Source: Lentisalinibacter sp964427415
Lineage (GTDB): Bacteria; Pseudomonadota; Gammaproteobacteria; Steroidobacterales; Woeseiaceae
Direction of reading: 5' to 3'
Assembly (NCBI GenBank): GCA_964427415.1
Contig: CAYRUH010000018.1
Coordinates: 1-64,000 of the forward strand
DNA: 64,000 bases
How positions within the stretch are numbered: the stretch's first letter is position 1; each line of letters starts with the position of its first letter. Below are positions 19,378 to 28,584 of the stretch, one piece after another. The notes under the pieces were generated by a model. It was given only the letters and a program-made list of their open reading frames with translations, was not told the origin of the DNA and did not search any database. Position numbers and translations under genes: made by a program.

Positions 19378-21972
19378 ATGAGCGATAGCAGGAAAGTGCC
19401 GCGGCTTTGCGCCGCCGCCGGTTTGACCCTTTTTTCCGTGATCTGCTCGCCGGTCGCGGCGCAGGAGCCGGATGAGGAGGTGATCGAGGAGATCACGGTG
19501 TTCGGTCAGGCGCTGTCGATGGAGCGGGCGCTGGACGTGAAGCGCAACTCCAGCGGCATCGTCGATGCCATCGCCCAGGACGATATCGGCCGCCTGCCGG
19601 ATCTGAACACGGCCCAGGCGGCACTGCGGATACCCGGTGTCGCCGTGCAGAACGATCAGGGCGAGGCCCGCTTCCCGGTGATCCGGGGCCTGAATGCCAC
19701 CTATAACCGAACCAGCGTCGACGGCGCCTACATCGCCTCGCCCGAGCGCGGCGGCATCGCCCGCGCGGTGCCGCTGGATCTGATCCCGGCGTTCCTGCTG
19801 TCGCGCATCGAGGTGCGCAAGTCAATCACGCCGGATCTCGACCACAATGCCATTGGCGGCACCATCAACCTGGTGACCCGCTCCGCGTTCGAGGCGGATG
19901 AGCCGTTCCTGTTCGGCGGTGTGTTCGCCGGTCAGCACGAGCAGTCCGGTGACGGCAGCACGCTGAACGACGGCGAGGATGTGTTTCCGTGGCGGGGTAA
20001 CTTCGCCGCCGGCACGACCTTCGGCGCCGACGATCAGTTCGGCGTGGTGCTCGGCGTGGACTACTCTATCCGCAATTTCGAGATCCCCCAGGTGGAAGTG
20101 GACGACGCGGATTACACGGAATTCGACGCCGCCGGCAATAACGTGGGGCTCGGCAGCGGCAACGGCATCGTGGTGCCGACCAACCAGCGCATCTTTTTCT
20201 ACAACAACGTGCGCGAGCGCATCGGCGTGACCGGACGGCTGGAATGGCAGCCCGGCGACGACGTCTACGCAGATCTCGCTGTTTACTATAACGAGTACAA
20301 TGACGACGAGCGCCGTGACGAGGAGCGCTACGAGCTCGGCACCAGCGGCAGTTCGGGCCAGCCGGCAGTCATTCGGGAGCAGACGTCGACCACCGGCATT
20401 ACCGATACCGGGTTCAACACCGTCGGCATCGGTCGATTCACGCTGGATCGCGACATCACGCTGATCCGCGCCGGCCTGGACTGGGATCTGACGCCGGCTC
20501 TGGTGCTCGAGGCCGGGGCCGCCTTCACCCAGGCGGAACTCTCCAACCCGGAGGTGACGGATGCCTTCCAGACCGGCACCGAGCTCGGCGCCCTCTACGA
20601 CACCTCACAGTTCTACAATACGGTAACGCCGCTGGACCCGGCGGCGTTCAACGATCTCACCAATTACGGCCACGTGAACAGGGGTATCCTGGACCGCTTC
20701 ACGGACGAGGATACGGTGGAGTTCACACTGGATCTCGGCTGGGACGAGACACCGGTGCAGGGGCTCGGCCTCAAGACCGGCATCCTGTTCCGCGATCTGG
20801 ACAAGTCGGAAGGTTTCAATTTCCGCCGGCTGGTGGCCGGTGACGGCGTGGCCTATACCCTGTCCGACGTGGCCGATCAGGGCCTCGCAGACGTCACCTG
20901 GCAGGGCGGCTATCGTCTCGATAACCGGATCGACCTGGCGGCCTCCGATGCCTTCGTGGCCGGTAACGCCTTCGACGAGGTGTTGAACCTGGACCGCGGC
21001 TCGGATGCCACGGAGACCGTGACCGCGGCCTACGCCATGGGCACCTGGGAGGCGGGAGCGTGGACGGTGGTCGGCGGCCTGCGCTACGAGCAGACGGACT
21101 GGGACGGTCAGCCGCTGGGTGGCGAAACGGTGGAGGGCGATTACTCCGACCTGCTGCCCTCGCTGAACGTGCGTTACCGGCTGGCGGAGGACCTGGTGTT
21201 TCGGGCCGCCGCGTCACAGACCCTGGGCCGGCCGAACATCTCCGACCTGACCCGGGGCGTCAGCATCAACCTCACGGACAACACCATCAGCCGCTCCAAC
21301 CCGGCGCTCGAGCCGCGCGTATCCACCAATTTCGACCTGAGTCTCGAGTGGTACATACCGAACGGCATCCTGGCTGCCGGCGTGTTCTGGAAGGATATCG
21401 AGGACGAGATCTTCTTCCTCACCACGGACGGACCGGTGACCATTGACGGCGTGACCTATGATGCCGTCTCCCAGCCGGAGAACGCAGCCAGTGCCGAGAT
21501 TCTCGGTTTCGAGGCCCAGTATCAGCAAACGCTCTCGTTCCTGCCGGCGCCCTTCGACGGCTTCGGTATCCTGGCGAATGCGACGGTGCTTGACACCACC
21601 TTTGAGGTACCGCTGGGCGACGGTACCACGCGGGAGACGAGCTTCTTCCAGCAGCCGGACCTGACCGGCAATTTCACGGTGTTCTATGCGACGCGGAATC
21701 TGGAGCTGCGTGCCTCCTACAACTATACCGACGAATTTCTGGACACCCTGAATGCAGGCGACCCGAACCGGGACGAGTACTGGGACGGCCGCTCCCAGGT
21801 AGACCTGCAGGCCCGCTTCAACGTGTCCGACAGCATCACTGTGATCGGCGAGGTGCAGAACCTCACCGATGAAGGCAGACGGGAGCTGACTGGTCCGGGA
21901 GCCCGCTTCCTGCAGGAGGACGCCGTGTTCGGCCGTACCTACTGGGTGGGTTTCACCTGGACGGCAGACTGA
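19378..21972 (+). CDS. TonB-dependent outer-membrane receptor 2 (Xanthomonas/Caulobacter type)
   Basis: This 864-residue receptor has a signal peptide (to VAAQEPDEE), the TonB-box region VIEEITVFGQA, and the plug signature SSGIVDAIAQDDIGRLPDLNTAQAALRIPGVAVQ...RGLNATYNRTSVDG. This is typical of the large TonB-receptor subfamily of Xanthomonas and Caulobacter. The barrel ends YWVGFTWTAD. Members usually import carbohydrates or other organic molecules. The next gene, for a secreted protein, begins seven bases after the stop, so the two probably work on the same ligand. A GGAGAGAACG ribosome-binding region precedes the ATG. Confidence 0.93.
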   Translation: MSDSRKVPRLCAAAGLTLFSVICSPVAAQEPDEEVIEEITVFGQALSMERALDVKRNSSGIVDAIAQDDIGRLPDLNTAQAALRIPGVAVQNDQGEARFPVIRGLNATYNRTSVDGAYIASPERGGIARAVPLDLIPAFLLSRIEVRKSITPDLDHNAIGGTINLVTRSAFEADEPFLFGGVFAGQHEQSGDGSTLNDGEDVFPWRGNFAAGTTFGADDQFGVVLGVDYSIRNFEIPQVEVDDADYTEFDAAGNNVGLGSGNGIVVPTNQRIFFYNNVRERIGVTGRLEWQPGDDVYADLAVYYNEYNDDERRDEERYELGTSGSSGQPAVIREQTSTTGITDTGFNTVGIGRFTLDRDITLIRAGLDWDLTPALVLEAGAAFTQAELSNPEVTDAFQTGTELGALYDTSQFYNTVTPLDPAAFNDLTNYGHVNRGILDRFTDEDTVEFTLDLGWDETPVQGLGLKTGILFRDLDKSEGFNFRRLVAGDGVAYTLSDVADQGLADVTWQGGYRLDNRIDLAASDAFVAGNAFDEVLNLDRGSDATETVTAAYAMGTWEAGAWTVVGGLRYEQTDWDGQPLGGETVEGDYSDLLPSLNVRYRLAEDLVFRAAASQTLGRPNISDLTRGVSINLTDNTISRSNPALEPRVSTNFDLSLEWYIPNGILAAGVFWKDIEDEIFFLTTDGPVTIDGVTYDAVSQPENAASAEILGFEAQYQQTLSFLPAPFDGFGILANATVLDTTFEVPLGDGTTRETSFFQQPDLTGNFTVFYATRNLELRASYNYTDEFLDTLNAGDPNRDEYWDGRSQVDLQARFNVSDSITVIGEVQNLTDEGRRELTGPGARFLQEDAVFGRTYWVGFTWTAD

Positions 21973-21978
21973 TCCCGG

Positions 21979-22881
21979 ATGGGTCATAGTTTTTCGCGTA
22001 TGGCGGTATCGGTGCTGCTCTCTCTGCTGGCAGCATCGATGGCGGTCCCGGCGGCACCGGCCCCTAATCTCCCCTCAGTGCCGGGGTACCAGCCGCCGGA
22101 ACCCGCCATGCTCGAGGCGGTATCCCTGGAGCGCTTCGCCGCCACCGAAGCGCTCCAGGGGGTGGCTGTGGACGCCGGACATTTCTACGCGGTCTTCAAC
22201 TTCGCCATCGGCAAGTACGACCGGGAGACCGGCGAACGGGTCGGCGGCTGGGTCGGGGTCCGCGGCGGCCTCATCGGTCACCTGAACAGCTGCTTCGCGG
22301 ACGCAGGCCGCCTCTGGTGCGCCAACTCCAACCACCCCGAGGTACCGATGGCGAGTTCGGTGGAGGTTTTCGACACGGACACGATGACCCATGTCGACAG
22401 CCACCCGCTGGGACTCATGGACGAGGGTTCGCTGACCTGGTTCGTGCCCTGGACGCACGACGGCGAGCCCGGCTGGATGGCCGGCTTCGCCCATTACAAC
22501 GACGAGACCGGCGAGCCGTACAAGACCAATGCCTATGCCGGTGTGCACATTTTCGATAAGCGCTGGCGCCGCACCGGCGGCTGGCGCCTGCCGCCGGCGC
22601 TGATCGGGCGCATGGCGCCCCAGGCGGCGTCCGGCGGTGCACTCGGCGCGGATGGCCTGCTCTACATCTTCGGCCACCATGAGCCGGAGATGTACGTGCT
22701 GGCCGTTCCGGATCGCGGGCCCACCCTGATTCACGTCGCGACCGTCGCCATCGATGCCGAGGGTCAGGCCTTCGCCTTCGATCCGCTGCGCGAACGGGTG
22801 GTATGGACCATCAGCCGGCCGCACCGGGAGGTGCGCTCCTTCCGCCTGCCGGAGATCCCGCGCCCTCCCCACACAAGGTAG
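21979..22881 (+). CDS. Secreted protein of unknown function coupled to TonB receptor 2
   Basis: This 300-residue protein has a signal peptide (about residues 1-28, AVSVLLSLLAASMAVPAAP). The mature part has repeated strand-like blocks (QGVAVDAGHFYAVFNFAIGKYDRETGE, GRLWCANSNHPE, ADGLLYIFGHHEPEMYVLAVPD, GQAFAFDPLRERVVWTISR) that read like blades of a small beta-propeller. No catalytic motif was recognised. It starts seven bases after the receptor stop, so it is in the same operon and may bind or process the receptor ligand. The propeller idea is inference from periodic strands. Confidence 0.7.
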   Translation: MGHSFSRMAVSVLLSLLAASMAVPAAPAPNLPSVPGYQPPEPAMLEAVSLERFAATEALQGVAVDAGHFYAVFNFAIGKYDRETGERVGGWVGVRGGLIGHLNSCFADAGRLWCANSNHPEVPMASSVEVFDTDTMTHVDSHPLGLMDEGSLTWFVPWTHDGEPGWMAGFAHYNDETGEPYKTNAYAGVHIFDKRWRRTGGWRLPPALIGRMAPQAASGGALGADGLLYIFGHHEPEMYVLAVPDRGPTLIHVATVAIDAEGQAFAFDPLRERVVWTISRPHREVRSFRLPEIPRPPHTR

Positions 22882-22919
22882 AAGACCCGTGTAAGGCCTT
22901 GCAGGAGCCCTTGTAGGAG

Positions 22920-23019
22920 NNNNNNNNNNNNNNNNNNNNNNNNNNNNNNNNNNNNNNNNNNNNNNNNNNNNNNNNNNNNNNNNNNNNNNNNNNNNNNNNN
23001 NNNNNNNNNNNNNNNNNNN
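22920..23019. other. Assembly gap of exactly 100 N
   Basis: The run of N is exactly 100 long, the usual placeholder for an unknown gap size. The flanks share 23 identical bases, so the true sequence may simply overlap. It lies in REP-rich intergenic DNA. Confidence 0.95.
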
Positions 23020-23035
23020 CCTTGCAGGAGCCCTT

Positions 23036-23059
23036 GTAGGAGGGCCTTCAGGCCCGATC
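23036..23059. repeat. REP-like half element
   Basis: GTAGGAG, then GGGCCTTCAGGCCC and GATCC, lie immediately after the gap repeat. No inverted partner is visible, possibly because of the gap. Confidence 0.75.
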
Positions 23060-23199
23060 CAGCCCCTCTCCCTTCGCAGCCTCAAAGTCAAGTGCCCTTT
23101 CTGTCATCAAATCACAAATAATACCGTGCTAGTTTTCTTCCTGACCTGGGTCGTGTCTGTCCACCTTCGCCGTTGTCCATCGTAAAAACCGGAACAAGA

Positions 23200-26100
23200 A
23201 TGATGATCAATGCCACCGCACTCCGTCGTTCCCTCGTCTGTCTCGTCGCGGCTGCCGCGCCCGCACTGGGGCTCAGCGCGGCTTCCGCCGCCACTGCGCT
23301 CACGGAATCGTTCGACGAGGCGAGCGGCTTTACAACTTCTGCGCCATTCTTCTCCGATGGATCCGGCGACTATCTCGGTATCAGCGACGGCGCAGGCGGG
23401 GGCGATTTCGGCGGCGGCGGCGTCCCGTCCGCGCTGAAGGCCTACACCGGCTTCTCAGGCAGCTTCCTGACCGGCATGGATCTGAACGGCGAAGGGGCGG
23501 TGCTGCCGATCACCGTCGAATGGACAGGCATCGATATAGAGGGGCTCGCCAACCTGGAGTTCGGCGGCGACTTCGCCGAGTTCTTCGACAGCCCGGGGGA
23601 TATCGACGCGGCCGACTACCTCCGTATCAGCTACCGGATCGACGGCGGCGCCTATCAGAATCTGCTGTGGTTCTCGGGCGCCGACTTCTCCAGCACCGGC
23701 GGCGCGTTCAACGGCATTTTCCGCGAAGACATCGACTTCGACGGCGTGGGTGACGGCGCTGCGCTAGGCAACGCTGCTACCCGCTTCAGCAAAGCCATTC
23801 CGTCTTCCGGCACGACGCTGGATCTGCGCATGGAGATCAGTGTCGAGGCGGGTGACGAAGACTTTGCCGTCGACAACTTCATCATCGCCGAGTCGGCCGG
23901 CGCAGAGAGCTGCACCGGCACCACCCCGATCGCAGACATCCAGGGCAGCGGTGATGTTACGCCGCTGGACGGTACGGAAGTCACGTTGCGAGGCATCGTC
24001 AGCGCCGACTTCGGCGGCGAGATCGTGGTGCAGGAGGCGAGCGGCACGCCGCGCAGCGGTGTGGTCGTGTTCAGCTCGGGTAACGGCGCCTCCCGTGGCG
24101 ACGAGGTCTGCGTGACCGGCGTCGCCTCGGAGCGTTTCGGCCAGACCCAGGTCGGCGGCAATGGCAATCCAAATGCCACGATCGAGATCCTTGGCACGGG
24201 CAACGCGCTGCCGGCCCCGGCGGTGGTGGCCAGCGGCGACATCGCCAGCGGCGCACCCGCAGCGGAACAGTGGGAGGCGGTGCTGGTCCGGGTCGATGAC
24301 GTCACCGTCGCCGAGCCGGATCTCGGTTTCGGTGAGTTCCTGATCGATGATGGCAGCGGCGGCGTGCGTGTGGACGACAAGGGCAGCTTCGGTTACGTGC
24401 CGGTGGCCGGCCAGGTGCTGGAATTCGTCCAGGGTCCGCTCTTCTTCACCTTCGGTGATTACAAGATCGAGCCGCGTGACGATGACGACATCGGTGCACC
24501 GGCAGCGCCCCCGGGCGGCGTCTGCGGCGACCCGGCGACACGAATCAGTGCTATCCAGGGTGACGGCGATTCGACGCCGCTGGCCGGAGAATTCGTCGCC
24601 GTCGAGGCCGTGGTAGTCGGTGACTTTCAGGCCGACGACGACGTGCCGGGGGACCTTGCCGGCTTCTACCTGCAGGAGGAGGACGCGGATGCCGACGGCG
24701 ATCCGGCCACCTCCGAGGGCATCTTCGTGTTCGACCTGCTGCTCGATCCCGCGGTCGACGTGATGACGGGAGACCTGGTGCGTGTCAGCGGCATCGCCGG
24801 GGAGTTCCAGGGTCAGACGCAGATCAACGCAGCGTCCGGCGCCGTGCAGCTTTGTTCAATGAACCATGGCGAACTCGCGACCCCGGCTGTGATCACCTTC
24901 CCGCTGGCGGCCGGCCAGGAAGAGCTGGAGGCGCTCGAGGGTATGGCGGTCCGCATCGAGCAGCCGATGACGGTCATCGAGTACTTCAACCTGGACCGCT
25001 TCGGCGCCGTCGACGTTGCCCTCGAACGTTTGCAGCAGCCAACGAACGCCGTCGAGCCCGGCCCCGAGGCGGCAGCACTGCTGGCGGAAAACGAGAAGCT
25101 CCGCATTCGTCTCGACGATGGCAGCCAACAGCAGAACCCGTTCCCGGTCACGTTGCCGGACGGTCAGCTCGAGTACAGCGACGCCTTCGGCGGCGGCGAC
25201 ACGCTCTCAGGCATCGAGGGCATCCTGTCCTGGATCCGGCCGCGTGTCGGCGGCAGCCCCGAGCGCTACGCCGTCCAGCTGACGGCCCTGCCGACCTTCG
25301 CCGATACGAATCCCCGACCGGGCGCACCGGATACGGGCGGCACCGTGACCGTTGCGAGCTTCAACGTGCTGAACTACTTCACTACGCTCGGGTCCCGCGG
25401 CGCGGATACGCCGGAGGAGCTGGAGAAGCAGACCGCCAAGATCGTCGCGGCGCTGCTGGAGATGGACGCCGACCTCCTCGGCCTTATCGAGATCGAGAAC
25501 AACTACGAGCTCGGCGCTGCCAGCGCCGCGGCTGCGCTTGTCGACGCGCTGAACGAGTTGCTCGGTGCTGATACCTATGCCTATATCGATCCGGGCATGA
25601 ACGTCGGCTCCGACGAGATCGCTGTCGCCATCCTCTACCAGCCGGCCACCGTAACGCCGGCAGGCCCGCTTTCGATCCTTGACTCGGCGGCCGATCCGCA
25701 ATTCATTGACACGAAGAACCGGCCGGTGCTGATCCAGAGCTTCGATCACCCTGCCTCCGGCGAGCGCTTCACTGTCGCCGTGAACCACCTGAAGTCGAAG
25801 GGTTCGTCCTGCGATGACATCGGCGATCCGGACGCCGGCGACGGCCAGGGCAACTGCAACGGCACGCGAACCGCGGCAGCGGCGGCACTGGCAGACTATC
25901 TGGCGTCAGATCCCACCGGCAGCGGTGATCCGGACTTCCTGATCCTGGGCGACCTCAATGCCTATGCCAGGGAGGACCCCATTGACGCATTGCGCGAGGC
26001 GGGCTACGTTGATCTGATGGCTGCCTTCAATGGTGACGGCGCATACACTTTCGTCTTCGACGGCCAGACGGGCTATCTGGACCACGCTCTCGCGAGCCCG

Positions 26101-26625
26101 TCGCTACTCGGCCAGGTCAGCGATAGCGCGCCCTGGCACGCGAACTCGGACGAGCCGGATGCCTTCGACTACAACGAGGATTTCGATGAGCCGCGGAATA
26201 TCCCGTTGTGGTTTGTGCCGAGCCCCTACCGCTCCTCGGATCACGACCCCGTCATCGTCGGCCTGGACCTGGCAGACCGCACGCCGCCGGCAGTGTCCTG
26301 CAATGCGCCCGCAACCATCTCGAACCGCGACCGCGGTATCAGCATAACGGCGAGCGCCGAGGATGCAGTGGACGCGGATCCGCTCGTCAGCATCGCCGAG
26401 GCCAGCTGCCGGCGCGTGCTGCCGAACGGTAACGTCATCGAGAACAGCCGGCTGTGCCGCTACAGTGTGGATGGCGATACCATCACGATCGATCGGCCCG
26501 GCGGCGTGTTCAACGAGATCCGCTGGACGGCCACCGCGACGGACGGCGCCGGCAACGTCGGCTCGACCGCGTGCGCGGTCAAAGTGGTGCCGGCGTGGTT
26601 CCGGTGGTTCGTGAGTTGGCGCTAG
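23200..26625 (+). CDS. ExeM/NucH-type extracellular nuclease
   Basis: This 1141-residue secreted protein begins with a Sec signal peptide (to about residue 35). Its N-terminal beta-rich region is of unknown role. Two OB-fold-like repeats follow (IADIQGSGDVTPLDGTEVTLRG and ISAIQGDGDSTPLAGEFVAVEA). The endonuclease/exonuclease/phosphatase domain runs from about residue 714: SFNVLNYF, catalytic Glu about 764 (LIEIENN), His about 862 (VNHLKSKG), Asp about 918 (GDLNAY) and SSDHDP at about 1013-1017. A C-terminal Ig-like or HYR-type domain follows (TPPAVSCNAPATI). Such enzymes degrade extracellular DNA or RNA. The stop lies in a REP-like element. Near the pyrimidine cluster it could supply nucleotides. 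Confidence 0.9.
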   Translation: MMINATALRRSLVCLVAAAAPALGLSAASAATALTESFDEASGFTTSAPFFSDGSGDYLGISDGAGGGDFGGGGVPSALKAYTGFSGSFLTGMDLNGEGAVLPITVEWTGIDIEGLANLEFGGDFAEFFDSPGDIDAADYLRISYRIDGGAYQNLLWFSGADFSSTGGAFNGIFREDIDFDGVGDGAALGNAATRFSKAIPSSGTTLDLRMEISVEAGDEDFAVDNFIIAESAGAESCTGTTPIADIQGSGDVTPLDGTEVTLRGIVSADFGGEIVVQEASGTPRSGVVVFSSGNGASRGDEVCVTGVASERFGQTQVGGNGNPNATIEILGTGNALPAPAVVASGDIASGAPAAEQWEAVLVRVDDVTVAEPDLGFGEFLIDDGSGGVRVDDKGSFGYVPVAGQVLEFVQGPLFFTFGDYKIEPRDDDDIGAPAAPPGGVCGDPATRISAIQGDGDSTPLAGEFVAVEAVVVGDFQADDDVPGDLAGFYLQEEDADADGDPATSEGIFVFDLLLDPAVDVMTGDLVRVSGIAGEFQGQTQINAASGAVQLCSMNHGELATPAVITFPLAAGQEELEALEGMAVRIEQPMTVIEYFNLDRFGAVDVALERLQQPTNAVEPGPEAAALLAENEKLRIRLDDGSQQQNPFPVTLPDGQLEYSDAFGGGDTLSGIEGILSWIRPRVGGSPERYAVQLTALPTFADTNPRPGAPDTGGTVTVASFNVLNYFTTLGSRGADTPEELEKQTAKIVAALLEMDADLLGLIEIENNYELGAASAAAALVDALNELLGADTYAYIDPGMNVGSDEIAVAILYQPATVTPAGPLSILDSAADPQFIDTKNRPVLIQSFDHPASGERFTVAVNHLKSKGSSCDDIGDPDAGDGQGNCNGTRTAAAAALADYLASDPTGSGDPDFLILGDLNAYAREDPIDALREAGYVDLMAAFNGDGAYTFVFDGQTGYLDHALASPSLLGQVSDSAPWHANSDEPDAFDYNEDFDEPRNIPLWFVPSPYRSSDHDPVIVGLDLADRTPPAVSCNAPATISNRDRGISITASAEDAVDADPLVSIAEASCRRVLPNGNVIENSRLCRYSVDGDTITIDRPGGVFNEIRWTATATDGAGNVGSTACAVKVVPAWFRWFVSWR

Positions 26626-26644
26626 GAGGGCCTTCAGGCCCGAT
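26622..26644. repeat. REP-like half element
   Basis: CTAGGAG and GGGCCTTCAGGCCCGATC directly follow the nuclease coding region and contribute its stop TAG. The first base of the GTAG is changed to C. Confidence 0.7.
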
Positions 26645-26774
26645 CCACTATGCCAGGACGGTCAGGCGCCGCGCGCGCATAGCGATCCTGCTGCTGATCG
26701 TTGCCGGTTCGGGAGCCGCTGCGGGTGCATTGGCCGAACCGGTTACGGACAGCCGCCCGGCGACCCAGTGGATT

Positions 26775-26984
26775 GCCTCTCGCGGTATCCGGGTGCCGGC
26801 CACCTTCGTGGTCCCCGATACCGATACCGNNNNNNNNNNNNNNNNNNNNNNNNNNNNNNNNNNNNNNNNNNNNNNNNNNNNNNNNNNNNNNNNNNNNNNN
26901 NNNNNNNNNNNNNNNNNNNNNNNNNNNNNGCCTCTCGCGGTATCCGGGTGCCGGCCACCTTCGTGGTCCCCGATACCGATACCG
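26775..26984. other. Assembly gap with 55-base identical flanks
   Basis: Exactly 100 N (26830-26929) are flanked by identical 55-base segments at 26775-26829 and 26930-26984. A 55-base overlap is a common de Bruijn k-mer length, so these are probably two contig ends that should be merged. Confidence 0.9.
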
Positions 26985-27692
26985 GTCGCGGCCGTACGGT
27001 GCCCGTTGTCGTGATGGCGCACGGGCACGGCGGCAGCCGTGACGAGGCCGGTGGCTTCCGGCGCCTGGCAGAGGAATTGGCCCGGCGTGGCGTCGCGTCG
27101 ATCCGCGTGGATTTCGCAGGCTGCGGCGAGAGCATCGAGCCTTTTTCCGCCAATAGCATGACGACGATGATCTCCGACCTGCGGGCGGCAGAGCGTTACG
27201 CCGCGGCGGATCCGCGCATCGACAGCCGGCACATCGGCGTATTGGGTTACAGCATGGGCGGGCGCGTGGCTCTGGCGGCGCTGGACAGCGGTGCCGATTA
27301 TTCCGCGATGGCGCTGTGGGCCCCCGCCGCCGGTGATGGTCCCGAAGCCATGTATGCCTTCATGGGCGGACCGGCGGCTTATCGCGCGGCGCGCAACACC
27401 GCCCTGGCCCGCGGCATGGCGCCGATCGTCACGCCCTGGGGCGAGAGCCAGACGCTCGCTGCTGAATGGTTTCGCGGGCTGGAAGAGATCCGGCCGATGG
27501 CAGCGTTGGCAGCCTACGAAGGCGCGCTGCTGGTCATACACGGCGGCGGTGACGACATTATCGATCCCCGCTACGGAGCGGCCGTCGCCGACACCGCGGC
27601 TCTGGCCCGGCCGGCTGTACACATGCGCCTGCCCGGCGCCGGTCACGGACTCGGCTTCTACGACGGCGATGCGGGCGTGGCGAACGCGGTCG

Positions 27693-28571
27693 TCAGCCGC
27701 ACTGCGGATTTTCTGGCGGCGTCATTTTTCGCTCCACCTGCTCGCGAAACGGCAGAGCGGGCTGAGCGCCGGGGGTGGTAGTGGCAATGGCGCCGGCGGT
27801 GCAGGCGAATTCGAGAGCGGCCTGCGGTGCCGCGCCTTCGATCAGTGCCAACGTCAGCGCCGCAGTGAAGCAGTCACCGGCGCCGGTGGTGTCGATGGCA
27901 TGCACCGGCGGCGGCGTGGCGCGGGCGACCTCGCTGCCGGCACGGTAAAGGATTGCACCGGCACGGCCGCGGGTAACCGCCAGCAGGCCGGGATAGTTGT
28001 GCAACTGCTCGCCATACCAGGCGGCCTCCGTCTCGTTGACCACGATCACGTCCGCCAGACCCGGCAGCTGTGCGGGTACGGGGATGGCCGGCGCGAGGTT
28101 CAGGCACACCAGCCCCGCGAAGGCGGCGGCGGCGTCGCAGACCTCGTCGACGGGTACCTCGAGCTGCGCGATCAGCGCGTCGGCCGCGGGCAGAGCGGCC
28201 GCCCTGCCGCGCAGCGCGCGGTTGGCACCCGGTGCCACGACGATCTGGTTCTCGCCCTGCGCGGATACTGTGATCAGGGCGAGTCCCGTGTGATGTCCCG
28301 GCACCGTCGTGCAGGCCGAGAGATCCACTCCTCCGGTTTGCAGCAGGTCGAGTGCTTCACGGCCTTCGGCGTCGTCCCCAATGCAGCCGAGCAGCACGAC
28401 ACTGGCGCCGAGGCGCCGCGCCGCCAGGGCCTGGTTGGCTCCCTTGCCGCCCGGATAGCGGTTGAGTGCGGCGCCACTCACCGTCTCGCCGGCCGCCGGC
28501 AGGCGCTCGACGCTGGCGACGATGTCGAGGTTGATCGATCCGAGTACGGCGATTCGCGGACATTGCGGCAT
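27693..28571 (-). CDS. rbsK: Ribokinase (PfkB family)
   Basis: This 292-residue kinase has the ribokinase N-terminal motif GSINLDIVASVERLPAAGETVSG, the GGKGANQA motif (residues 41-48), and the C-terminal signature DTTGAGDCFTAAL with the catalytic Asp. It phosphorylates ribose to ribose 5-phosphate with ATP. It lies 13 bases after the nucleoside hydrolase gene on the same strand, so ribose released from nucleosides would be captured at once. Its last 89 bases overlap the convergent hydrolase gene. Another PfkB nucleoside or sugar kinase is possible, but the motifs fit ribokinase best. Confidence 0.88.
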   Translation of the reverse strand: MPQCPRIAVLGSINLDIVASVERLPAAGETVSGAALNRYPGGKGANQALAARRLGASVVLLGCIGDDAEGREALDLLQTGGVDLSACTTVPGHHTGLALITVSAQGENQIVVAPGANRALRGRAAALPAADALIAQLEVPVDEVCDAAAAFAGLVCLNLAPAIPVPAQLPGLADVIVVNETEAAWYGEQLHNYPGLLAVTRGRAGAILYRAGSEVARATPPPVHAIDTTGAGDCFTAALTLALIEGAAPQAALEFACTAGAIATTTPGAQPALPFREQVERKMTPPENPQCG

Positions 28572-28584
28572 CGGCCATTGCCCC

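Larger units (their letters stand above)
22882..23199. other. Intergenic region with repeat and assembly gap
   Basis: This 318-base stretch has no gene. It holds two copies of a 23-base direct repeat (22897-22919 and 23020-23042) flanking 100 Ns, then a REP-like half element. An AT-richer leader (about 23100-23140) follows, with AATAATACC as a possible -10 region for the nuclease gene. Confidence 0.7.
26616..27781 (+). pseudogene. Exported alpha/beta hydrolase, interrupted by an assembly gap
   Basis: The N-terminal part (RRRARIAILLLIVAGSGAAAGALAEP) is a signal peptide. After the gap the frame continues with VPVVVMAHGHGGSRDE, VDFAGCGES, the nucleophile elbow LGYSMGGR, GGGDDIIDP (acid) and GAGHGLG (His), so it is an alpha/beta hydrolase of the dienelactone-hydrolase/YqiA-like kind. 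In the given sequence the frame breaks at the 100-N gap. Deleting the Ns plus one copy of the 55-base flanking repeat (155 bases) joins the two frames exactly, so the break is almost certainly artificial. The true start is unclear: ATG 26650 is out of frame by one and TTG 26616 lies inside the nuclease gene. The substrate is unknown. Confidence 0.65.

Noticed and set aside
23101..23107. CTGTCAT as half of a PHO box before the nuclease gene
   Set aside because: The second half-site at the right spacing is missing, so phosphate control cannot be claimed.
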